The notes under the pieces: generated by a model
Seen by the model: the letters and a program-made list of their open reading frames with translations, nothing else
What the model was told of the DNA's origin: nothing
Databases searched by the model: none
Shown: positions 35,962 to 44,404 of the stretch, one piece after another
How the letters are laid out: each line of letters opens with the position of its first letter
Numbering within the stretch: position 1 is the first letter of the stretch
Assembly: GCA_022784465.1 (NCBI GenBank)
Contig: JALFUR010000007.1
Location: forward strand, 1 to 63,219
Source: Christensenella sp.
GTDB taxonomy: Bacteria > Bacillota > Clostridia > Christensenellales > UBA3700
Direction of reading: 5' to 3'
Length of the DNA: 63,219 bases
Made by a program: the position numbers and the translations under genes

Positions 35962-36285
35962 CTAATTATTCAATATTTCTAAAGCTTCGTTAATCTTTTT
36001 TTGTTCTTCTTCATTAACTTGATCTTTAATTTCTTCAAGTAGTGATTTAACCTTCTCGGATTTTTTAACAAGCCCTAGTTTTTGTTCCATTTCAATTAAT
36101 GTTTTTTCTGCTCTTTTTAAAGCATCTCTTACACCTTGTGGTGTTATATTCAATCTTTCCGCGATTTCGCCAAGCGATAAGTCCTCATCATAATACATCT
36201 TTATTATTGAACTTTGATACTCTGTCAAAATTCCTGAATAATAATCATTATATATACTTATAAATAACTTATCTTTCTTTTCCAT
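35962..36285 (-). CDS. ylxM: YlxM family SRP accessory protein (UPF0122)
   Basis: A 107-residue helix-turn-helix-like protein with DEDLSLGEIAERLNITPQGV. YlxM is encoded before ffh in most Firmicutes and modulates the SRP GTPase cycle in streptococci. The ATG has only a weak ribosome site. It heads a transcription unit driven by a strong promoter. Confidence 0.93.
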   Translation of the reverse strand: MEKKDKLFISIYNDYYSGILTEYQSSIIKMYYDEDLSLGEIAERLNITPQGVRDALKRAEKTLIEMEQKLGLVKKSEKVKSLLEEIKDQVNEEEQKKINEALEILNN

Positions 36286-36328
36286 ATCGTGTAAAGTATT
36301 TTTACTTGTTAAAGTATTTTGCCTTTAT

Positions 36329-36357
36329 AGATTAGCATTATTAATTATACTTGTCAA
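36329..36357 (-). promoter_or_regulatory. promoter of the ylxM-ffh-...-rnhB operon
   Basis: Minus-strand -35 TTGACA (36352-36357), perfect, and -10 TAATCT (36329-36334), spacer 17. The leader contains two direct copies of AAAATACTTTA, 18 bases apart. Confidence 0.6.
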
Positions 36358-36390
36358 ATTAATATAGCATCTTAAAATATTTTATATAAA

Positions 36391-36425
36391 AGAAAAAAGT
36401 TTATTTGATAAAACCAAACAAACTT
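36391..36425 (-). terminator. smc-ftsY terminator
   Basis: AAGTTTATTTG (36397-36407) pairs with CAAACAAACTT (36415-36425) with one mismatch, followed on the minus strand by a run of T residues. It sits just after the ftsY stop and separates that unit from ylxM-ffh. Confidence 0.75.
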
Positions 36426-36448
36426 AAATCCATAAAAATAATATTTAA

Positions 36449-37324
36449 TTAATCAAAAATCTCGCCAATAAATTCTGTAGCATTAAATGGTTTTAAATCA
36501 TTTACGCCTTCACCTACTCCGCAGAAAATAACAGGTAATCCTCTTTCTTCAGATATGGCAAATACAACACCGCCTTTAGCTGTACCATCAAGTTTATTAA
36601 GTATAATACCATCCATATCTATAACTTCATCAAATGCCTCAACTTGAGATATTGCATTTTGGCCAGTTGTAGCATCAATAACAATGTAAGTTCTATAATC
36701 TGCATTTGGGCACTCTTTTTCAACAACCCTATTTATTTTTGAAAGTTCATTCATTAAATTTTTCTTGTTTTGCAATCTTCCTGCTGTATCGATTAAAACG
36801 ACATCTGTATTTTTTGCTTTAGCAGAAGCAAGAGCATCAAACACAACAGCAGCAGCATCAGATCCTTCTTCATGCTTAATTAATCTTATATCTGATCTAT
36901 CTGCCCAAACTTGTAATTGCTCTGAAGCCGCAGCTCTAAAAGTATCTGCAGCAGCAATAACAACACTCTTACCAAGATTTTTAAAATATCTTGCCATCTT
37001 GCCAACAGCCGTTGTTTTTCCTACACCATTAACACCAGCAACCAAAATGATTAAAGGATAAGTATATGGCTCAACCTCATAATCAATACTTTCTATCATA
37101 GTTTCTTTTAATAACGCAATGGCATCGTTTGGCGTTTTTACTCTATGTTCAAAACATTTGTCTTTAAAGTTCTCAATGATTGTTGACGATGCTTCTGCAC
37201 CTAAATCTGCAGAAATTAAGGTTGCCTCAAGTTCGTCATAAAAATCTTCGTCTAACTGCTTTGCAGTAAAAACTTCATATATTTTCTTTTGAAATGCTTC
37301 TTTTATTTTGTTAAAAAATCCCAT
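36449..37324 (-). CDS. ftsY: signal recognition particle receptor FtsY
   Basis: Membrane-associated SRP receptor GTPase. NG domain only, 291 residues, without the acidic A domain, as is normal in many Firmicutes. G1 is GVNGVGKTTAVGKMARY, G3 is DTAGRLQNK and G4 is NKLDGTAKGG. It starts two bases after smc, with GGAGAG in the smc end. Confidence 0.97.
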   Translation of the reverse strand: MGFFNKIKEAFQKKIYEVFTAKQLDEDFYDELEATLISADLGAEASSTIIENFKDKCFEHRVKTPNDAIALLKETMIESIDYEVEPYTYPLIILVAGVNGVGKTTAVGKMARYFKNLGKSVVIAAADTFRAAASEQLQVWADRSDIRLIKHEEGSDAAAVVFDALASAKAKNTDVVLIDTAGRLQNKKNLMNELSKINRVVEKECPNADYRTYIVIDATTGQNAISQVEAFDEVIDMDGIILNKLDGTAKGGVVFAISEERGLPVIFCGVGEGVNDLKPFNATEFIGEIFD

Positions 37325-37326
37325 AA

Positions 37327-40300
37327 TTATTCTACTCTCTCCGGAATCTCAGAACTGTGTTTTATTGCCTCTTCAATTGATGCATAATATACCTTTGAAA
37401 CACCTTGTTCTTGCATTGCTACACCATATAAGATATCTGCAAGCTTCATCGTTGGTTTTCTATGTGTAATAACAATAAATTGTGTCTCTTTTGAGAATTT
37501 CTTTAGATATTTTGCATAAACACCTACGTTTCCTTCATCTAATGCAGCTTCAACTTCATCAAGCACGCAGAATGGCATTGGTCTTAATCTTAATATAGCG
37601 AACAATATTGCTATAGCTGTCAAAGCTTTTTCTCCACCTGATAGTTGCATTAATAAAGCAACTTTCTTTCCTGGTGGTTGAGCATATACATCAACGCCGG
37701 CATCTAGTGGATCTTGTCCCTCTTCTGGCTCTTTTATTCTAAGTTCTCCTGAACCTCCACCAAATACTTCTTTAAATATTTCTTTAAAATGTTCATTTAT
37801 CTTGTTAAACTCAACAGTAAACTTTTCTAATATTTCTTGAGACAAGTTTGCAATAACACCCTTTAAATCATTTTCCGCAATAATTAAATCTTGATATTCT
37901 TTATCTAATGATTCAAATCTTTCCTTTTCTTTTGCGTATTCTTCTACCGCATTATAGTTTACTGGTCCAAGTTGCGAACGTTGTCCTTTTAATGATTTAA
38001 TTTCAGTCTGAGCGCTTTCAAAGTCAAACTCGTCATCTTTATACAATAATGCTTTTTCGTAATCAAGATCATAATCTTCTCTAATCCTGATTTCTAAAGC
38101 ATTCATTCTTTCATCCATTCTAGCTAATGAATTCTCATGATTTGTCTTTTGTGTGTTTAAAGAAATAAGTTTATTCGATATGTCTGTTCTCTTTTCGTCA
38201 TTCTTTCTAATTTCTTCCACAACTTCAAGTTTTCTTTCATCATATTTTTTAATGACAGCATCTATTTCTTTTAAGCGCTTTTTATCCTCTTCAGACAAAA
38301 CGTTTTTACTAATATTTGAAGTAGTTGCCTTTAACTTGAAATCATTAGTTGCTAAAATATTTCTGCAATCGTCTATATTGCTTTTAATAATCTTTTTCTT
38401 TTCTTCTGCTTGATTTAAATCTGTTTCAATTTGATTTAGTTTTACCCTTAGTCCCTCTAAAGATATCTTAATCTCAGTAATTCTAGCATCTATCTTTGCT
38501 TTTTCTTCTTTCTTTTGATTAAACTCTTCTCTATTTTTCTTAGCCTCACCATCAATGCTCGATGTGTTTCCGCTTATATCTTGATTTTGCTTATCTATTT
38601 TTTCTAAAGCTTTATTAATAATCTCAATTTTTTCTTCTTGCTCTAATTTTTTCTCTTTTGCTTTTTCTAAACGCTCTTTAACATCAATAATATTGCTTAC
38701 AATAGCTTCATATATTGCATTTTCTCTAATGTAATTATCATTAGCAATTTTTACGTTTGATTCATATTCTTTTAGCTGCTCATCAATATCTATATATTCT
38801 TCATTTTTCTCTTTGAAAATTCTCTTTAACTCGTTAAATCTCTCTTCATGCTTTTTCAATTCTGCTTGAAGAGTCTCAAGTTGCTTTTCTTGAGATAAAA
38901 TAGATACTCCAGATTTTGTAGAACCACCACTCATTGAACCTGATGTATTTAAAACTTCACCATCTAATGTTACTATTTTTACACCATATGAATATTTTCT
39001 TGCAATATTAACAGCATTATCTATATTGTCACAAATAATAGTGCTACCAAGTAAACCACTCATTATGCTAGCAAATTTAGATGGATAAGATATAAGCTTG
39101 CTCGCAATGCCTAAACAGCCTCTTTCTTTCAAAATAGGCATATATACAGGATCTAATTCGCGAGTTTTAAAGCTTGAAATTGGCAAGAATGTTACTCTTC
39201 CTAAATTTCTACTTTGCAAATATCTAATTAAGAATTTACCATCCTCTTCATCTTCTACAACAATATGCTGAATGCTAGCTCCAAGTGCAGTCTCTATAGC
39301 TACTTGGTATTTTTCTTCTACTTTTACAATGTTTGCAACTACACCCAAGATTTTACTGCTTATACTAGAATCCACATCCGCAGCTTGTAATAGTCGTTGT
39401 ACAGCGCCTGAAAAAGCACTATGTTGGTTAACATAATCTTCTAAAATAGCGACTCTTGCCTTTTCTGCAGAAATATCTGATTGCAATTCTTGAGCTTCAT
39501 TTCTTATTTCTTCAAGTTCTGCTCTAAGCTCATGGAAAGTATTCAACAATTCTGAAACAGTATTGTCTAATCTTTCTTTTTCCTTTTTAGATTTTTGATA
39601 AATAGATTCGTGTGCGTCACGATTCTTTTCATGCTCACTTAATTGATTTTCAAGAGATGCTATTTCTTCTACTAAATCAGCAATACGGTCAAGAACAGCA
39701 ACCTTTTGAGCATTTATTTTTCCTAAATCGCCTTTTAAATCTCCTAGAGTTTTTATAAGATCTGTAACCTCTTTTGTTTGAAGTTCTATCTCTTGTTCTC
39801 TAGATAAGATATCTCCCATTAATTGAGATTGTATTTTTATAGCAGCATTATATTCTTTTTGAAGATCATCTCTTTCTTCAATAGTCATGGATTTTTGAGC
39901 TATTAAATCACGAATAAGAGCATTGTTTGCGTCGTTTTCAGTCTCAAGATCCTTCAATCTGTTAGAATAATCTTCTTTTGTATTTAATAAGCCTTCTTGA
40001 GTAGCAAGAAGCGTGTTTCCAGCACCTCTAACGCTTTCCTCTTTTACTGCTAATTTTGTTTTTTCATCTCTTATTTGTCCAAGTTGAACATCTAAAGATT
40101 TCTGCTCTTCCGTTAATTCAGTAAAACGATCTATATATTTTTGATTCTCTTTTGTTAAAGATTCTATTTGTTCTTTAATACCTTCAATTTTGGATTTTAT
40201 CTTTTCCTTTTGAACGCCATTGTTTTCCTTTTGGAATACATATGAGTTAGCTTCAAGATATGTCAATCTGTTGACAATTTCTACCGCTTTTTTTGCTGTT

Positions 40301-40938
40301 TCAGATTCTTTTGCAAGTCTATTTACTGACCTTTCAACTTCTTGCAACAAAGAGATATATTGATCTTTTTTAATCTGGTAATCCGCCAAATTTGCTTCTG
40401 CTTCTTTCTTTGCAAGTTTAGAAGACAAAACACCTGCAGCATCTTCAAATATTGCTCTTCTTCCTTCCGGTTTAGAGTTTATAATCTCATCAATTTTTCC
40501 TTGTCCAATAATAGAATAGCCTTCTCTACCTAAACCTGTTTCTCTTATCATGGCCCTTATATCTCTAAGATGAGCATTTGTTCCATTGATTAAATATTCG
40601 CTATTACCATTTCTATATAATTTTCTTGAGATTATAACTTTATCAAATTCTAAATTCTTAAAAATTCTATTAGGACCTTCGTTGTTAAACTTTAAATCTA
40701 CTTCACAAAAAGATAAACTTTTTCTTCTTGCAGTTCCGTTGAAGATAACATCTTGCATTGTTTTACCACGCAAAATTTTAGCACTTTGTTCTCCAAGTAC
40801 CCATCTTATCGCATCAACTACATTACTTTTTCCACATCCATTTGGCCCAACTATACCAGTTAATCCATTTTGAAAGTCAATTGTAACTCTGTCTGCAAAC
40901 GATTTAAAGCCGTATATTTCTATACCTTCAAATTTCAC
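37327..40938 (-). CDS. smc: chromosome partition protein SMC
   Basis: Condensin ATPase, 1203 residues. The N-terminal Walker A is GPNGCGKSNVVDAIRWVL, followed by a long coiled coil and a hinge at about 510-660 with a Gly-rich segment (NTSGSMSGGSTKSG). A second coiled coil comes next, then signature LSGGEKALTAIAILFA and Walker B PFCVLDEVEAALDE at the C-terminus. The start is GTG with AGGAG six bases upstream. It is followed directly by ftsY. It is normally paired with rnc upstream, but here the HipA-like gene lies between. Confidence 0.98.
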   Translation of the reverse strand: MKFEGIEIYGFKSFADRVTIDFQNGLTGIVGPNGCGKSNVVDAIRWVLGEQSAKILRGKTMQDVIFNGTARRKSLSFCEVDLKFNNEGPNRIFKNLEFDKVIISRKLYRNGNSEYLINGTNAHLRDIRAMIRETGLGREGYSIIGQGKIDEIINSKPEGRRAIFEDAAGVLSSKLAKKEAEANLADYQIKKDQYISLLQEVERSVNRLAKESETAKKAVEIVNRLTYLEANSYVFQKENNGVQKEKIKSKIEGIKEQIESLTKENQKYIDRFTELTEEQKSLDVQLGQIRDEKTKLAVKEESVRGAGNTLLATQEGLLNTKEDYSNRLKDLETENDANNALIRDLIAQKSMTIEERDDLQKEYNAAIKIQSQLMGDILSREQEIELQTKEVTDLIKTLGDLKGDLGKINAQKVAVLDRIADLVEEIASLENQLSEHEKNRDAHESIYQKSKKEKERLDNTVSELLNTFHELRAELEEIRNEAQELQSDISAEKARVAILEDYVNQHSAFSGAVQRLLQAADVDSSISSKILGVVANIVKVEEKYQVAIETALGASIQHIVVEDEEDGKFLIRYLQSRNLGRVTFLPISSFKTRELDPVYMPILKERGCLGIASKLISYPSKFASIMSGLLGSTIICDNIDNAVNIARKYSYGVKIVTLDGEVLNTSGSMSGGSTKSGVSILSQEKQLETLQAELKKHEERFNELKRIFKEKNEEYIDIDEQLKEYESNVKIANDNYIRENAIYEAIVSNIIDVKERLEKAKEKKLEQEEKIEIINKALEKIDKQNQDISGNTSSIDGEAKKNREEFNQKKEEKAKIDARITEIKISLEGLRVKLNQIETDLNQAEEKKKIIKSNIDDCRNILATNDFKLKATTSNISKNVLSEEDKKRLKEIDAVIKKYDERKLEVVEEIRKNDEKRTDISNKLISLNTQKTNHENSLARMDERMNALEIRIREDYDLDYEKALLYKDDEFDFESAQTEIKSLKGQRSQLGPVNYNAVEEYAKEKERFESLDKEYQDLIIAENDLKGVIANLSQEILEKFTVEFNKINEHFKEIFKEVFGGGSGELRIKEPEEGQDPLDAGVDVYAQPPGKKVALLMQLSGGEKALTAIAILFAILRLRPMPFCVLDEVEAALDEGNVGVYAKYLKKFSKETQFIVITHRKPTMKLADILYGVAMQEQGVSKVYYASIEEAIKHSSEIPERVE

Positions 40939-40966
40939 AACTACTCCTAACTTATATAATATTATT

Positions 40967-40983
40967 TTGCGCGTATAATAATA
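40967..40983 (+). promoter_or_regulatory. TTGCGCGTATAATAATA motif upstream of smc
   Basis: A 17-base motif whose first 16 bases are identical to the rplS promoter element, here pointing away from smc. It lies 29-45 bases upstream of the smc GTG. It could be a divergent promoter element or a binding site. No gene is seen in the remainder of the 40939-41160 gap. Confidence 0.45.
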
Positions 40984-41160
40984 TACCTAAAATATAGTAT
41001 CATAAAATACTAAATAATTCAATTATTTCTTGTCTTATATAAGGGGTATGTTAACGCCTTTTGATTGAAGTCAAATGCTAAACTAAAATGTGTTAATGGT
41101 CATTTTCTTCTAAAATAAGAATGTCTTAAATTAAATTATATTCATTTAACAAAATATTCT

Positions 41161-42270
41161 TTATTTTATGTTCTTTAAAATATTTAATCTTTTGTTAAAC
41201 ATTTCCCAATCATTAGGATTATTAAACCAGCATCTATTTATTTCGCTTATTTGATTTAGTCCTATTTCTTTAACAGCAATAATTGCTGCTTCTTTTTGAG
41301 AAATGTTATCTTTTGTAGTCTGACAACTAGAGCCTTCAATATTATCGTATGCATTAAATGATTTATTAAAATCCATTAAGCTATATAGTTTTTCTGGTTT
41401 ATTATTATCATTATTAATTTCAAATCCCCAATTACCCCAATGCCTATCTATATTTCCTACAAGATAGTCTATGATATTCATCATATGATAATTATATTTA
41501 TCTTTTTCTAATACATATTCAAGATAGTCAAATCCTCTATTTTGTGCATATATTTGAATGTATTCTATTGGTATAATACTCTTTTTTAGAGATGTAATTA
41601 TTCTGCACTTTGAAACTTTTTCTCCGTCATAATAATCAGGTTCATAATTTACATGGTTAACATTAAAACAATTTGCAATTTTGCTTGCCAATAATTCTGC
41701 TTCAACCTCATCTTTTGAACCACCTTTTAGCAAATAGAATATACCATCTCTACAAACCCATGCTTTTGGTGCAACACCTACGGTTGACAAATCGCCCGCT
41801 ACATCTAGTGGATTTATTAACTCCGTATTTTGTGCAGTTAATTGCTTTCCTCTTAAAGAAACATCAACAAATGAATCAGATAATGAATGAGTATATAAGT
41901 TTATATCTTTAAAATTAACTCTTTCTCTATTTCCTTTTATCCAATAAGTGTCAACAAACGATACCCCATGGTAAGCAATAGCAATATTTGCCCTTTCCCT
42001 ATCTGTAATAGATTGCTTTTGATGTAAACTATTAAATATTTCTTTTGCATATTTTCTATCTAAAGTTAACACACGTGACGAACACCAATGATAAAAATTT
42101 TCAAGGTTATTTAATCGAGTATCTATATCTTTAATATTTTCAACTTTCTCTAAATAGATATTATACGGAAGCATTCTTGGCAAATAAATAGTACAAGTCC
42201 CATCCTCTCTTATGGATGCAACTCTTCTATTTCTATTCATAATTGTAAATCTTTTCCACAATCTAGCCAT
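41161..42270 (-). CDS. HipA-fold kinase-like protein
   Basis: A 369-residue orphan protein with kinase-fold features of the HipA/CtkA group. GDLSTVGVAPKAWV (about 159-172) resembles the HipA P-loop region. LVGNIDRHWGNWGF (about 270-283) matches the catalytic loop with Asp275 and a downstream Asn. LMDFNKSF (about 298-305) matches the metal-binding Asp. The ~100-residue N-terminal part is not recognised. There is no HipB-like DNA-binding partner beside it, so a classical toxin-antitoxin pair is not shown. GGAG is 12 bases before the ATG. It interrupts the usual rnc-smc neighbourhood. Confidence 0.75.
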   Translation of the reverse strand: MARLWKRFTIMNRNRRVASIREDGTCTIYLPRMLPYNIYLEKVENIKDIDTRLNNLENFYHWCSSRVLTLDRKYAKEIFNSLHQKQSITDRERANIAIAYHGVSFVDTYWIKGNRERVNFKDINLYTHSLSDSFVDVSLRGKQLTAQNTELINPLDVAGDLSTVGVAPKAWVCRDGIFYLLKGGSKDEVEAELLASKIANCFNVNHVNYEPDYYDGEKVSKCRIITSLKKSIIPIEYIQIYAQNRGFDYLEYVLEKDKYNYHMMNIIDYLVGNIDRHWGNWGFEINNDNNKPEKLYSLMDFNKSFNAYDNIEGSSCQTTKDNISQKEAAIIAVKEIGLNQISEINRCWFNNPNDWEMFNKRLNILKNIK

Positions 42271-42299
42271 TTTTTATTAATGCTCCATTTTTAAAAATT

Positions 42300-42327
42300 A
42301 TTTTATTAAAGAAACTTTTTTTTGCAA
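42300..42327 (-). promoter_or_regulatory. candidate promoter of the HipA-like gene
   Basis: Minus-strand -35 TTGCAA (42322-42327) and -10 TAAAAT (42300-42305), spacer 16. Just upstream (42333-42345) is a 13-base sequence also found ahead of the DUF4143 ATPase gene. Confidence 0.45.
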
Positions 42328-42405
42328 GGTTGGTATCATTAAATGACTTATTTGTTTAAATGCTTTTCACTTTTTGATTGAAATAATTAAAATATTTTTT
42401 AAAAT

Positions 42406-43065
42406 TTATTCTTCTTTTGTTAAGAAAATTCTGCAGCATTCTTCTTGGGCTTTAGCTTTACTAGAAGCTTCCGCTTGTGCAACTTTAACATTATCTATAT
42501 AAAGACCAATAGTGAACATCGGTTTATGGGCAGGTCCTGTAACATTGACGGTCCTAAAATCACATCTAGATCTTACATATTTTTGCATAAGTGTACTTTT
42601 GTAATCAATGGAATTTTCCTTAGTTTGAGTCTCTATAAGTGGTTTTAGTGTTCTCAAAACAAATCTTTTAGCCTCATCAATTGAGGAATCCCTATATATT
42701 GCACCTACCAATGATTCGTATACATCCTCACAAATCTTTTCAGTAACTATAGTATTTTTGGCTACCAATATATATTTATCTAATTGTAATTGCTTAATAG
42801 TTTTTGAAAGAGGTTTAGTTGAAACTATTGTCTTTTTTACTCCAGTTAAATCACCAACTTTATAATTTGGGTGAAGTAGAGTCAACGTGTCATCTATAAT
42901 AAATCCAACTATTCCATCTCCTAAAAATTCAAGTACCTGATATGATGTATATCCTTCATGCAAAACGCTGTATGAATCGTGACACAATGCAGTTATTAGT
43001 AAATCCGGATTATTAAATTTATAATCCAAAATTTCCTCTATCTTTGCTATTGTATTATTATCCAT
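42406..43065 (-). CDS. rnc: ribonuclease III
   Basis: Double-strand-specific RNase for rRNA and mRNA processing. The catalytic signature reads VLEFLGDGIVGFIIDDTL, a slightly degenerate form of the usual ERLEFLGD; the later CEDVYESLVGAIYRD carries the other acidic ligands. The C-terminal dsRNA-binding domain ends in SSKAKAQEECCRIFL. 219 residues. It overlaps plsX by eight bases; the acpP gene that often lies between them is absent. Confidence 0.94.
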   Translation of the reverse strand: MDNNTIAKIEEILDYKFNNPDLLITALCHDSYSVLHEGYTSYQVLEFLGDGIVGFIIDDTLTLLHPNYKVGDLTGVKKTIVSTKPLSKTIKQLQLDKYILVAKNTIVTEKICEDVYESLVGAIYRDSSIDEAKRFVLRTLKPLIETQTKENSIDYKSTLMQKYVRSRCDFRTVNVTGPAHKPMFTIGLYIDNVKVAQAEASSKAKAQEECCRIFLTKEE

Positions 43066-44059
43066 TCTTTACACCGTCTTCAATCAAAGAAACAAGATTA
43101 CCTTTTGCCATTCTATGAGCTTGCAAAATTGTGGCTTTAAATGGAATCTCCCCTGATGATCCATGAGCTTTAACAACTACTTTCTTTACACCTAAGAAAA
43201 TTGCTCCGCCTACCGTATCTGTACTTAAAAAACCTTTTATATGTTTTAAAATTGGCTTTAGTAATAAATAACCAATTTTTGCTTTTATTCCCCCGTTTGT
43301 AATACCTTGTTTTAATAGAGTCATTATTGCTTTTGCTGCGCCTTCTGTAGCTTTTAATCCTACATTTCCATCAAATCCATCAGCAACTATAACATCTACT
43401 TTTCCTGATGTATAATCCTGTGCTTCAATATTGCCAACAAAATTTAGATTAGATTCTTTTAAAACTTGATATGCTTCTTTTGTTAACGCATTACCTTTTT
43501 CTTCTTCTGCGCCATTATTTAATAAACCAATTGTTGGATTTTCTATACCAAAGGCTTTTTTAGCATATATAGAACCCATAATAGCAAATTCTTTTAACAT
43601 ACTTGCTTTACAATCAACATTTGCCCCAGCATCACATAGTATTGTGTATTTTCCGCTTATAAGCGTTGGCATAGCAGGAGCAAGTGTTGCTCTTGAAACA
43701 CCTTTAATTCTTCCAACAATTAGTGTAGAGCCTGTTAGTAATGCTCCAGTATTACCTGAAGAAACAACGCCAGCATATTCATCGCTTTTAACAGCATTTA
43801 AAGCAACAACCATAGAAGAATTTTCTTTATTTCTTATAGCATCTATTGGCTTGTCTTCATTGGTGATAACATCTTTTGCATCAATAATACTTATTCTTGA
43901 TTGATCATAAGATAAAGTGTTTAAAACAGCTTGAATTTTATCTTCATCTCCGCATAAAGCAACATTCAATTCTTTATCCTCTTCTAAGGCTAGTACTGCA
44001 CCTTTTACTGCAGCATCTGGACAATTATCTCCACCAAAGCAATCTACTATTATTTTCAT
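43058..44059 (-). CDS. plsX: phosphate acyltransferase PlsX
   Basis: Makes acyl-phosphate from acyl-ACP for phospholipid synthesis. The family start KIIVDCFGGDNCPDAAVKG is a variant of the usual DxMGGD, with Cys replacing Met. GVVSSGNTGALLTGSTLIVG and VVADGFDGNVGLKATEG are typical. 333 residues, normal. AGGG precedes the ATG. Confidence 0.96.
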   Translation of the reverse strand: MKIIVDCFGGDNCPDAAVKGAVLALEEDKELNVALCGDEDKIQAVLNTLSYDQSRISIIDAKDVITNEDKPIDAIRNKENSSMVVALNAVKSDEYAGVVSSGNTGALLTGSTLIVGRIKGVSRATLAPAMPTLISGKYTILCDAGANVDCKASMLKEFAIMGSIYAKKAFGIENPTIGLLNNGAEEEKGNALTKEAYQVLKESNLNFVGNIEAQDYTSGKVDVIVADGFDGNVGLKATEGAAKAIMTLLKQGITNGGIKAKIGYLLLKPILKHIKGFLSTDTVGGAIFLGVKKVVVKAHGSSGEIPFKATILQAHRMAKGNLVSLIEDGVKNG

Positions 44060-44075
44060 ATATACCCTCTATTTG

Positions 44076-44100
44076 AAAAAAAGGCGGATTTGAATCCGCC
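44076..44100 (-). terminator. terminator between rpmF and plsX
   Basis: GGCGGAT and ATCCGCC form a 7-bp stem with a four-base loop (44083-44100), with seven T residues on the minus strand. It lies between two genes that are usually co-transcribed, so it may act as an attenuator that lowers plsX-rnc expression relative to rpmF. Confidence 0.8.
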
Positions 44101-44121
44101 TCAGTTAAATACTATTTTTTA

Positions 44122-44316
44122 TTAATCATTAGCTTTCTTCGTCTTTTGAGCAACTACTTCTTTACCATCATAATATCCGCAATATGGACATACTTCGTGG
44201 TTTTTCTTTAGTTCATGACAATGAGAGCATTCTACAAGAGCTGGAGCTGAAATCTTCCAGTTTGCTGATCTAGTATGTTTTCTTTCTTTAGATGTTTTAC
44301 GCTTAGGTACTGCCAT
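44122..44316 (-). CDS. rpmF: 50S ribosomal protein L32
   Basis: A 64-residue zinc-ribbon L32 with start MAVPKRKTSKERKHTRSANW and paired CxxC motifs CSHC and CPYC. It has a perfect promoter and GGAGGTGA ribosome site. The DUF177 (YceD) gene that commonly precedes rpmF is missing. Confidence 0.97.
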   Translation of the reverse strand: MAVPKRKTSKERKHTRSANWKISAPALVECSHCHELKKNHEVCPYCGYYDGKEVVAQKTKKAND

Positions 44317-44361
44317 TTAAGTCACCTCCATCGATAATTCTTGGCTTTTTTATGCTATTGC

Positions 44362-44390
44362 ATTATATATTATTTATAAAACCTTGTCAA
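44362..44390 (-). promoter_or_regulatory. rpmF promoter
   Basis: Minus-strand -35 TTGACA (44385-44390) and -10 TATAAT (44362-44367), both perfect, spacer 17. Located in the 88-base gap after ackA. Confidence 0.85.
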
Positions 44391-44404
44391 ACGAAAAACT
44401 TATA

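Noticed and set aside
36290..36325. Two AAAATACTTTA direct copies in the ylxM leader as an operator
   Set aside because: Low-complexity AT sequence; no further copy or dyad seen, so chance is a good explanation.
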